This document shows, in pieces, positions 57,301-64,000 of a DNA stretch of 64,000 nt. The notes beneath the pieces were generated by a model. The model was not told where the DNA came from. It was given only the letters and a program-made list of their open reading frames with translations, and searched no databases. The DNA lies in the NCBI GenBank assembly GCA_003116995.1, contig BDSL01000002.1:2998001-3062000 (forward strand). Direction: 5' to 3'. The position numbers were made by a program, and so were the translations under genes. This DNA comes from Yamagishiella unicocca (lineage: Eukaryota; Chlorophyta; Chlorophyceae; Chlamydomonadales; Volvocaceae). Position 1 is the first letter of the stretch. Every line of letters starts with the position of its first letter.

Positions 57301-58126
57301 CGGCTAAAAGGGAGCTGGGCGACCCATGGAAGCGTACGGTTGTTGGCCCCGGAGCCTAGCTCTACGACAACTGAAACGGCCGTACTGGATGTGACGTCAC
57401 GGTACGGTAGCCTAACGCGGGTGCGTGTCAGTGGTGCAGGCAAACAAACGAGTGCAGCCAAAAAACGACCACCAAGCCGATAACCACCAGATTGCGGGCC
57501 ACACTGTATCGCTATCGTCCATGTATGAAACCGACGTGGGAAAGCAACCCAACGGTACCCCACACCGACGATAGTCGTCCCGGCCTCTCGCTCAACACCC
57601 TTGATGACACCGCTCGGCGGGAGCCAGCCCCAGCGGTGGCACTGGACGTGCCTGTAGGAAGTGCGACGCGCTGTTGAGCTCACGCCAGTGAACGAGCCCG
57701 TCTGCCAGCCAAGAGGCGCCGCTGGGCTCCGACTTGACGGGGGCGAGGCGTCGGTAGACATCAACCTCAACCTGGCGGGGTACAGTGGGAACCGAAGCAC
57801 CCATCAGAGTCAGTGAATAATTTTCGCGTTTGTGGGCGATGACGACGAGAATGCAGCTTGCATAGGAGTGAAATGCCGCCGCCGACGGATGCACGCATCG
57901 CCGCCGGCTGTGCTAGGCCTTGCAAGACTGAAGCGACGATAAAATAACCAATCGATGCATGGCTTTCAAAAGATACGCTTGTTGCCTAGCTCGCTGGCCA
58001 GGCTTCCGATGACTGGCGGCGCCTCCGCACCTCGGAAACGCGCTCAGCAAACGTCTTGAACCGGAAACGCTTTTGTCGAGGTGCCTTGGGCACGTCCGGT
58101 AGCCTATCATCTTCCGAATCCGACAT
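39373..58126 (-). CDS. UTP20: UTP20/DRIM, small-subunit processome HEAT-repeat scaffold; snoRNA host gene
   Basis: Exons (minus): 58126-58031, 57771-57652, 57211-56972, 56862-56604, 56302-54256, 54033-53910, 53611-52562, 52279-52181, 51934-51466, 51079-50464, 50168-49863, 49553-49394, 49117-49024, 46598-46460, 46087-45452, 44744-43859, 43502-43083, 42867-41932, 41639-41433, 41170-40859, 40704-39373; 3,515 aa, all phases join. UTP20 blocks in order: FRFKTFAERV, HFLQ...SLPQLLHHRE, the DRIM region (YVRQFSAQAVGFLLRSAPN), ELARSLVYGHL, FHNVAHLQSHRR, LGPNYLPYACHVLRASL, FLLDFPLGPQRLKQHVAFL, and a Lys/Arg-rich tail (about 3440-3515). It is longer than yeast or human proteins (about 2,500-2,800) because of Ala, Gln and acidic inserts (for example EEEEEEDGGSDDDEQEEE). 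The product acts in the nucleolus in 18S rRNA maturation. Introns 2 and 7 appear GC-AG. Introns 14 (numbering 49023-46599 as the intron after exon 13) and 45451-44745 carry C/D snoRNAs. ATG 58126 begins MSDSEDDRLPDVPKAPRQ. Confidence 0.95.
43517..43706. repeat. A-rich minisatellite in a UTP20 intron
   Basis: Alternating copies of GGTTGAAAACAAGGATTGAA and GGATGAAAACAAG units, between exons ending 43859 and starting 43502. Confidence 0.9.
44927..45003 (-). ncRNA. C/D-box snoRNA, family 2 copy a (UTP20 intron 45451-44745)
   Basis: A 77-nt sense-strand element. Terminal stem UGGCA/UGCCA; box C GUGAUGA four to six nt from the 5' end; D' CUGA (in AUCUGAUCC); box D CUGA at the 3' end (CUCUGAUGCCA). 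Candidate guides are the stretch before D (GAAAAUCAAAAUCU) and before D' (UUUGACGGCGGGAU). C' is degenerate. The rRNA target is not identified. Confidence 0.72.
45199..45275 (-). ncRNA. C/D-box snoRNA, family 2 copy b (same intron)
   Basis: 77 nt, paralogue of the copy at 44927. It has stem UGGCA/UGCCA, box C GUGAUGA, box D CUGA and the same D-guide (GAAAAUCAAAAUCU). D' is changed to AUGA. The region between box C and D' is more diverged, except the shared UUGACGGCGGG guide core. Confidence 0.7.
46714..46799 (-). ncRNA. C/D-box snoRNA, family 1, dispersed copy 1
   Basis: 86 nt in the UTP20 intron after exon 13. Box C AUGAUGA, D' CUGA, C' GUGAUGA, D CUGA. The terminal stem is GGGC/GCCC, different in sequence from the array copies but still paired. 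Both guide stretches equal the array copies except for one base near box C. Confidence 0.85.
47007..47098 (-). ncRNA. C/D-box snoRNA, family 1, dispersed copy 2
   Basis: 92 nt including a perfect 7-bp terminal stem GUUGGGC/GCCCAAC. Box C GUGAUGA, D' CUGA, C' AUGAUGA, D CUGA. The D-guide core (CUACACCGAAGCUCC) and D'-guide core (UUAUUUCACCGUCGU) are kept while the linkers differ. Confidence 0.88.
47259..47346 (-). ncRNA. C/D-box snoRNA, family 1, decayed copy
   Basis: The two guide cores and box D (CUGA) are kept, but box C reads AUGAUUC, D' reads CUGG and the terminal stem pairs poorly. Likely a degenerate or inactive copy. Confidence 0.5.
47559..47644 (-). ncRNA. C/D-box snoRNA, family 1, array copy 1
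   Basis: 86 nt: stem GAAC/GUUC, box C GUGAUGA, D' CUGA, C' GUGAUGA, D CUGA. First unit of the 184-bp array in plus coordinates. Confidence 0.87.
47743..47828 (-). ncRNA. C/D-box snoRNA, family 1, array copy 2
   Basis: 86 nt with stem GAAC/GUUC and all four boxes intact. It differs from copy 1 by single bases, including the base after D'. Confidence 0.87.
47927..48012 (-). ncRNA. C/D-box snoRNA, family 1, array copy 3
   Basis: 86 nt, four boxes and terminal stem intact. One change in the box-D guide relative to its neighbours (GAGGCUCC in place of GAAGCUCC), so it may pair less well with the shared target. Confidence 0.85.
48111..48196 (-). ncRNA. C/D-box snoRNA, family 1, array copy 4
   Basis: 86 nt, stem GAAC/GUUC, boxes C, D', C' and D intact. 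Confidence 0.87.
48295..48380 (-). ncRNA. C/D-box snoRNA, family 1, array copy 5
   Basis: 86 nt, identical in all boxes and both guides to copy 4. Confidence 0.87.
48479..48564 (-). ncRNA. C/D-box snoRNA, family 1, array copy 6
   Basis: 86 nt. Box positions (minus strand): C 48559-48553, D' 48529-48526, C' 48519-48513, D 48486-48483; stem GAAC/GUUC. One base between stem and box C differs (C for U). Confidence 0.87.
48663..48747 (-). ncRNA. C/D-box snoRNA, family 1, array copy 7 (5'-most in the host transcript)
   Basis: All four boxes intact; the terminal stem is shortened to three pairs because the flank reads GAAAC. The sequence diverges from the unit right after this copy, marking the array edge. 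Confidence 0.82.
53757..53905. repeat. 22-bp tandem repeat, about seven copies
   Basis: The unit contains CCTCACGCTGTCCCAATGGG, with G/A changes, in the UTP20 intron between exons 54033-53910 and 53611-52562. The last copies touch the donor side of the exon ending at 53910. Confidence 0.9.
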
Positions 58127-59119
58127 TTCTGTAAAGACAATAAGATTGACAATGGACGCGGCGCCAGTGGCCGCTAACTCGCAAGCGGTGTTATCCAGAA
58201 CATGGTTAAACGTTTAAGTTCGTGATTATATCATCAGTCAAGTTGCCACGAGGTCATTTATTGCCATATTCACTGGTTTGACAGTTGATAACGTATAGTC
58301 CCCGCGGCATCAAGCATTATGACTTCCGTAAACCATGCCCAAAGGCTGGCTCTCTAGGCCAAGTAACCCCAAAGTGGATGGAGTGCCGAGGTGCTCCAGA
58401 ACCGGTACGGTCGCTTACAGTTGGGAGTTGTGGCCTGCCGGCAGATGGCCACAGGTTGTTAACGCTCATCTTTGACTTCGGATCAGGCTTAATACTCGGG
58501 CATCACGCCCTATCTTTCCTGAGTTTCTTGTGCCTTTTTGGGCGTCTACTGGCTAGCGCTGGCTTTTTTGTACAGCGAGGGTCCCCCTTTTGTCCTGGGC
58601 TCGCCCGGGCTTGCGGACATTGTAACATCTTGCTTTACCCAAACCCTGGTATTAGGGTTTGCCGACCCTCGCCGATCGATTTTGGGCAATCGTTGCTATC
58701 CGTGCCCTTTATGTCCCCGTCATTGATGCGGAAGCCTGGGGCTTGGTTGCTGTCGCGGTTGGAGAGTGTACCGATGGCCCTCCGATGGGTCCGCTGTAAC
58801 CTTATTCATTCAAATGCGGTGGACTGTGTAAGCTGGCGAAGGGTAGGCCAGGACTGTAAGGTGTGTCAGTTGTGGAGTAGTGTGCACGGAGCGCCGGTGG
58901 AGGGTTGCTCCCACCCTCCACCGGCGCTGACATCTCTAATTAACTTTCGCTATTACATTTGCTACGAATAAGTTGAATCAGGATGCGATAGCGCAAATTT
59001 AACTGTAACTTAGCACTGTAACTCAGAACTTGGCTTTGTATTTACGCTAATTCCCCATCCCCCATCTCAGCCTTTTAACCGCCTCTGGATCACCCCATAA
59101 TTTGCGCAATTTGCCTTGC
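58127..59119. other. Intergenic region upstream of UTP20
   Basis: It should contain the UTP20 promoter. A long plus-strand frame (58285-58971) has no recognised domain and no codon-bias support. The region ends at the left edge of the palindrome. Confidence 0.4.
58890..58928. repeat. Perfect 16-bp inverted repeat with 7-nt loop
   Basis: Arms AGCGCCGGTGGAGGGT (58890-58905) and its exact complement (58913-58928) around TGCTCCC. GC-rich, so it would form a strong hairpin in DNA or RNA on either strand. No U-run follows. Function unknown. Confidence 0.85.
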
Positions 59120-60946
59120 GGGGAGAGGGCCGTACAAGATGGAAGCGGGTCGCGGTGAGCCTTCTGAGCCAAATTGCAGCTAATATTTCCATTTTCCACC
59201 GTAAAATCATCTACATACACGTTATCTACATTCTAAGCTTGCTTGTATCCTAGTTGGCTTCAATTAGAAAAGCCCGCCATTTTTCCTGACAAGCAAGCAT
59301 GGCTACGGATGATACCGTGCCGTCAATGCCTGCTGTAGGTAACTTTTTCACCGCGCCTGGAGCGGGGCAAATAACGAGCACAGCGGACGTAGGTGGACGC
59401 TCGCGTTATTGCTCGCAGCTCCACGGGTCGCAAGGTAAATTATCAGGGGCCTCCTAAGGAACATTTGGCCGTGTTGAGTTTCACTCCATACCTTCTAGCA
59501 CCCACATTCCCACTTTGATTTAGGGTAGAGTGCAGGCTCGGGGTCCAGGTTCCATACTCGGCTCTGGCAGGCTTAGGCTTGACTTCGACGCGCTGTGCGT
59601 AGCTGTGGGAAGGTCGGCAGCAATCCAGGGGAGGGCAGTTTCCCTGGGCCGCGATGGCCTCCCGACTGTCGCGCTCGTAGGGGTGGCGGAACAAGTTTGG
59701 TCGTCTCTCCCGGGGCATATTAAGCGCCGTCTCATACCGTTGATTACCTGGCGAGACGACCCCCCGAAGTGATTTGCCCCCTTCCCCGCCACCGCACACC
59801 TTCTGTCTGCCGCAGTTACGGATACCGTGCTGGGCGAGGCTGTCTGCATCGTGAGCAGGGCAGCAAACTTGATGAACGGAAAAGCAAACAACGGTAAGCA
59901 GGCACACTAGGCCCTAGCACCCTTGCCAGTACTGTGTCAGTTGCCACATGCGTGTGGCCGTGCACTTTCTGGGCGGCATTGTGCATGTGGGCATTAACGT
60001 GGGTGGTTAGTTACCTCGAGTCCGCATGCCAAAAACCAGCTAGTGTGTGGGTTGCCAAACAGGGCCTGGCCAGCGTCCAACACATGTGTGTCATGAGGCA
60101 GGCGCCATCCGGTGGCATTGTGTGAGCCCCCAAATGGTGTGTGCATGCATGCAGGTGACCTTCTCGAGCGTGTGGACGCAAATGTGGAAGCGCTCGCGTC
60201 CAAGCTTGGGGGCGTCGAGGCCAAGGTGGAAGCGCTCGCGTCCAAGCTTGGGGGCGTCGAGGCCAAGGTGGCGTCCAAGCTTGGGGGCGTCGAGGCCAAG
60301 GTGGAAGCGCTCGCGTCCAAGCTTGGGGGCGTCGAGGCCAAGCTTGAGGCCGAGCTTGGGGGCATCAATGCCATGTTGATCGGCATCAAGGCCGGGCAGG
60401 ACAACGTTCGACACAGAAACTTCAACGGCATGAACCGGCTGGATGCGCACGAGCTGCAATTGATCAAGGCGGAGACGGGCGAAAAGGTCGGCCAGTACCC
60501 ACCACCTGAGCTTTTCCCGGCAACCCTGGAACTGATCGCGAGCCTCAACAAATCCAACCTGGACGCGCTGGCGAAATTCTACGGAATCACCTTCGAAGGC
60601 CAAAGCCTGGCGGCGAGGCGGGCGAACTTCAAGTGCTTCATTGGCGCAAGCTGAGGTGTGGCTGGAGGGCTGCATGTGTGCGTGGAGCAGATTCATGACA
60701 TGGCTCGGCACTGGCACTGGCACTAGAGCAGTTTGTGACCGTCACTGTTGTTGGCGTACCAGCTGGGGTGCCGGTGCAGGGAGGAACAGGTGGGAAAAGT
60801 TCGTTGCTTCACTACACAATGGAATCCTTGTGCTTGCCATAGATTGCCTGTACTGCATTCTTGCGCTGTACGTACGGCGGATGGCCCCTTAGCCGTACAT
60901 ATGGCGTATGTCGTGACCCCGTGGTCGTTGTGCCGCTTCGCTGTTG
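59120..60946. repeat. Left arm of a 3.7-kb palindrome
   Basis: 1,827-bp arm, the reverse complement of 60997-62823 with a 50-nt centre (60947-60996). Every open frame I compared in this arm has an identical mirror copy (position x maps to 121943 minus x). The identity stops abruptly at GGGGAGAGGGCC on the outside. Confidence 0.95.
59299..60654 (+). CDS. Coiled-coil repeat protein with Mug135-like C-terminus, left palindrome copy
   Basis: Exons 59299-59338, 59816-59893, 60155-60654 (GT-AG, all phase 1); 205 aa starting MATDDTVPSMPAV. Residues about 45-105 are an Ala/Leu/Lys/Glu heptad-like stretch built from a 14-residue unit (ALASKLGGVEAKVE) encoded by a 42-bp tandem repeat. The C-terminal 80 residues (ETGEKVGQYPPPELFPATLE, then LDALAKFYGITFEG, and a terminal FIG) resemble from memory the Mug135-like C-terminal family of unknown function. 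No catalytic motif; an oligomeric scaffold is a guess. Transcribed toward the palindrome centre. Confidence 0.68.
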
Positions 60947-60996
60947 ATTGTGTATTCATCTGCCACATCCTTACCGCACATGGATGACATGAGGTA

Positions 60997-62823
60997 CAAC
61001 AGCGAAGCGGCACAACGACCACGGGGTCACGACATACGCCATATGTACGGCTAAGGGGCCATCCGCCGTACGTACAGCGCAAGAATGCAGTACAGGCAAT
61101 CTATGGCAAGCACAAGGATTCCATTGTGTAGTGAAGCAACGAACTTTTCCCACCTGTTCCTCCCTGCACCGGCACCCCAGCTGGTACGCCAACAACAGTG
61201 ACGGTCACAAACTGCTCTAGTGCCAGTGCCAGTGCCGAGCCATGTCATGAATCTGCTCCACGCACACATGCAGCCCTCCAGCCACACCTCAGCTTGCGCC
61301 AATGAAGCACTTGAAGTTCGCCCGCCTCGCCGCCAGGCTTTGGCCTTCGAAGGTGATTCCGTAGAATTTCGCCAGCGCGTCCAGGTTGGATTTGTTGAGG
61401 CTCGCGATCAGTTCCAGGGTTGCCGGGAAAAGCTCAGGTGGTGGGTACTGGCCGACCTTTTCGCCCGTCTCCGCCTTGATCAATTGCAGCTCGTGCGCAT
61501 CCAGCCGGTTCATGCCGTTGAAGTTTCTGTGTCGAACGTTGTCCTGCCCGGCCTTGATGCCGATCAACATGGCATTGATGCCCCCAAGCTCGGCCTCAAG
61601 CTTGGCCTCGACGCCCCCAAGCTTGGACGCGAGCGCTTCCACCTTGGCCTCGACGCCCCCAAGCTTGGACGCCACCTTGGCCTCGACGCCCCCAAGCTTG
61701 GACGCGAGCGCTTCCACCTTGGCCTCGACGCCCCCAAGCTTGGACGCGAGCGCTTCCACATTTGCGTCCACACGCTCGAGAAGGTCACCTGCATGCATGC
61801 ACACACCATTTGGGGGCTCACACAATGCCACCGGATGGCGCCTGCCTCATGACACACATGTGTTGGACGCTGGCCAGGCCCTGTTTGGCAACCCACACAC
61901 TAGCTGGTTTTTGGCATGCGGACTCGAGGTAACTAACCACCCACGTTAATGCCCACATGCACAATGCCGCCCAGAAAGTGCACGGCCACACGCATGTGGC
62001 AACTGACACAGTACTGGCAAGGGTGCTAGGGCCTAGTGTGCCTGCTTACCGTTGTTTGCTTTTCCGTTCATCAAGTTTGCTGCCCTGCTCACGATGCAGA
62101 CAGCCTCGCCCAGCACGGTATCCGTAACTGCGGCAGACAGAAGGTGTGCGGTGGCGGGGAAGGGGGCAAATCACTTCGGGGGGTCGTCTCGCCAGGTAAT
62201 CAACGGTATGAGACGGCGCTTAATATGCCCCGGGAGAGACGACCAAACTTGTTCCGCCACCCCTACGAGCGCGACAGTCGGGAGGCCATCGCGGCCCAGG
62301 GAAACTGCCCTCCCCTGGATTGCTGCCGACCTTCCCACAGCTACGCACAGCGCGTCGAAGTCAAGCCTAAGCCTGCCAGAGCCGAGTATGGAACCTGGAC
62401 CCCGAGCCTGCACTCTACCCTAAATCAAAGTGGGAATGTGGGTGCTAGAAGGTATGGAGTGAAACTCAACACGGCCAAATGTTCCTTAGGAGGCCCCTGA
62501 TAATTTACCTTGCGACCCGTGGAGCTGCGAGCAATAACGCGAGCGTCCACCTACGTCCGCTGTGCTCGTTATTTGCCCCGCTCCAGGCGCGGTGAAAAAG
62601 TTACCTACAGCAGGCATTGACGGCACGGTATCATCCGTAGCCATGCTTGCTTGTCAGGAAAAATGGCGGGCTTTTCTAATTGAAGCCAACTAGGATACAA
62701 GCAAGCTTAGAATGTAGATAACGTGTATGTAGATGATTTTACGGTGGAAAATGGAAATATTAGCTGCAATTTGGCTCAGAAGGCTCACCGCGACCCGCTT
62801 CCATCTTGTACGGCCCTCTCCCC
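60997..62823. repeat. Right arm of the 3.7-kb palindrome
   Basis: Mirror of 59120-60946. Outside flanks of the two arms are unrelated and no target-site duplication was seen. Confidence 0.95.
61289..62644 (-). CDS. Coiled-coil repeat protein with Mug135-like C-terminus, right palindrome copy
   Basis: Exons (minus) 62644-62605, 62127-62050, 61788-61289, exact mirror of the left copy with the same 205-aa product. It converges on the left copy across the 50-nt centre, so read-through transcripts would be fully complementary. Confidence 0.66.
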
Positions 62824-63905
62824 TCGCAACTGAATATAGCCTCAAGCCTCTGAGACGTAATCATCCTCTATACCAATTTTGCATCGCATACCAAACATGC
62901 GCCTAAAGAGCCGCAAACGCGAGAAGTTCCGACCTCGCTGGCGGACAAAGCACCTGGACGCGGACCACGATTAAGACGACGCTTAGCGTGTCTGTGGCGA
63001 ACAGTTCACTATAGGTATCATAGAACATGTAGCAAAGTACTGGGCAACACCTTTCCGCTTCGTAAACAATAAGGCGACGAATCCTTTGGTTCCGCACTCC
63101 CATAGAAACAGTGCCCTGGACCCGGCTATCAGGAGCTGCTGAGGCAGGAGATTGGGACGGCGGCGGCCAAGTGTTTTGATGGTGTGTATGCATTGCAAAA
63201 TTCCCAATTCGTTCTCGCGAGGGCGATTTCTTGTTTCTTTGATGATCCTAATATCTCATCGTGCACCGCTGCAGCAGGGGAGGAACGCCAGACGGCCGTG
63301 ACAGGCCAGCTAGCCATCCGTGGGCCGGACCTGGAAAACAGCACACGGTGGAGCCAGCTGCTCAGCGCTGTCACCACAGCCGGCTCAAGAGGGTACTGAG
63401 CTGGTTCCGGTTAGTAGCTGCTTCGCACCGTGCTGGGAAGGTACCTGTTCGGCAACGCCGGTGGCACCCCTCGCCCGGCCCTTGAGCGGCCGCTGCAGAA
63501 AGGTATGCGCGCTCTGGCCCAACAGCTTCTAGTGGGCGTCAAGACCGACCTGGAGACACACACGTCGGCACCAACGTCAAGGCGTGGTCGCCTGTGCGCG
63601 GTTTCCCGGGCTTCGGATGGCACTCTTCCAGCCGACCTCTGGGCTGACCTGGTGCGTCGGCGCTAATGGTGGAGGGAGTGGGTAGGTACGAAAACCGAGG
63701 AAACACCAATCGAAACCGCTTTTAGGATGCATGCGAAGGGGGTGGGTGGGTGGGGGGTCGTGGTCACCGGCCCAAGCTACAGAAACCGCAGTTGAAAGGG
63801 GGATAACGGGCCCTTCTGGGTTTGGTGGCCACAATTCGCCCCTCTGCTTGGTCCCGTGACCACTACCAGGGTGACGATGGAGGTGCGGTCGGACTGGAGT
63901 TGGAG
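62824..63905. other. Unassigned region right of the palindrome
   Basis: It contains open plus-strand stretches with algal codon bias (about 63282-63399, QLAIRGPDLENSTRWSQLL; and about 63445-63666) bordered by possible splice sites (acceptor CTGCAGCAG at 63279; donor AAAG|GTATGC near 63502). They may be exons of one gene, but no family is recognised and I could not build a consistent model. Confidence 0.3.
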
Positions 63906-63985
63906 ATGGCCGAGCCGCCGCCGGCCCCTCCCGCAGCTGCAACAGCTGACAGCGACGACTGGGACGCTGACAGTGATGATGACAG
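63906..63985 (+). CDS. Possible first exon of an eIF3 subunit j-like protein, runs off the right edge
   Basis: ATG 63906 opens a frame rich in Ala/Pro then Asp/Ser/Trp (ADSDDWDADSDDD) and ends in phase 2 at a donor AG|GTACG. An acidic SDxWDAD start is typical of eIF3j/HCR1, which binds the 40S subunit during initiation. Only 26 residues are visible, so this is tentative. Confidence 0.35.
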
Positions 63986-64000
63986 GTACGAAGCCTTATG

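Noticed and set aside
58285..58971. 228-codon plus-strand frame upstream of UTP20
   Set aside because: Mixed composition without algal codon bias or any known motif; it includes the hairpin at 58890.

Overview
This window is nuclear DNA of a eukaryote, most likely a volvocalean (Chlamydomonas/Volvox-type) green alga. The evidence is a GC-rich sequence, many short GT-AG introns in nearly every gene, G/C-ending codons, Ala/Gly/Gln-rich insertions inside conserved proteins, simple-sequence repeats packed into introns, and TGTAA poly(A) motifs behind several stop codons. I assembled the gene models by hand from splice sites, reading phase and remembered family conservation; no alignment or transcript was available. 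Layout: 1-1375 (-) 5' exons of a lysophospholipid acyltransferase that runs off the left edge. 2813-4169 (-) complete histidine-phosphatase/phosphoglycerate-mutase-like gene, divergent from 4703-6377 (+), a secretory-pathway glycosyltransferase-like gene. About 7364-8630 (+) is a weakly supported coiled-coil/membrane-anchor gene. 9479-14563 (-) and 16287-22121 (+) are two head-to-head paralogues, each with two cyclophilin domains; the plus copy also has a membrane anchor and a PAN/apple-like Cys-rich domain. 23716-32718 (+) is the anaphase-promoting-complex cullin APC2. 33584-38088 (-) is V-ATPase catalytic subunit A, complete at 615 codons. 39373-58126 (-) is a complete 21-exon UTP20/DRIM gene (SSU processome). 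59120-62823 is a large palindrome whose two 1,827-bp arms each carry the same three-exon gene. 63906 onward (+) may be the first exon of an eIF3j-like gene. The most notable content is inside two UTP20 introns. One intron holds an array of C/D-box snoRNA genes: nine good copies and one decayed copy of one family, seven of them on a 184-bp tandem unit. The next intron downstream holds two copies of a second C/D family. Both are in the sense orientation of UTP20 and carry boxes C, D and paired terminal stems. In family 1 the terminal stems change sequence between copies but stay paired. A gene for rRNA processing therefore appears to host guide RNAs for rRNA modification. The other striking feature is the near-perfect 3.7-kb palindrome near the right end, which is either a recent inverted duplication or an assembly artefact.
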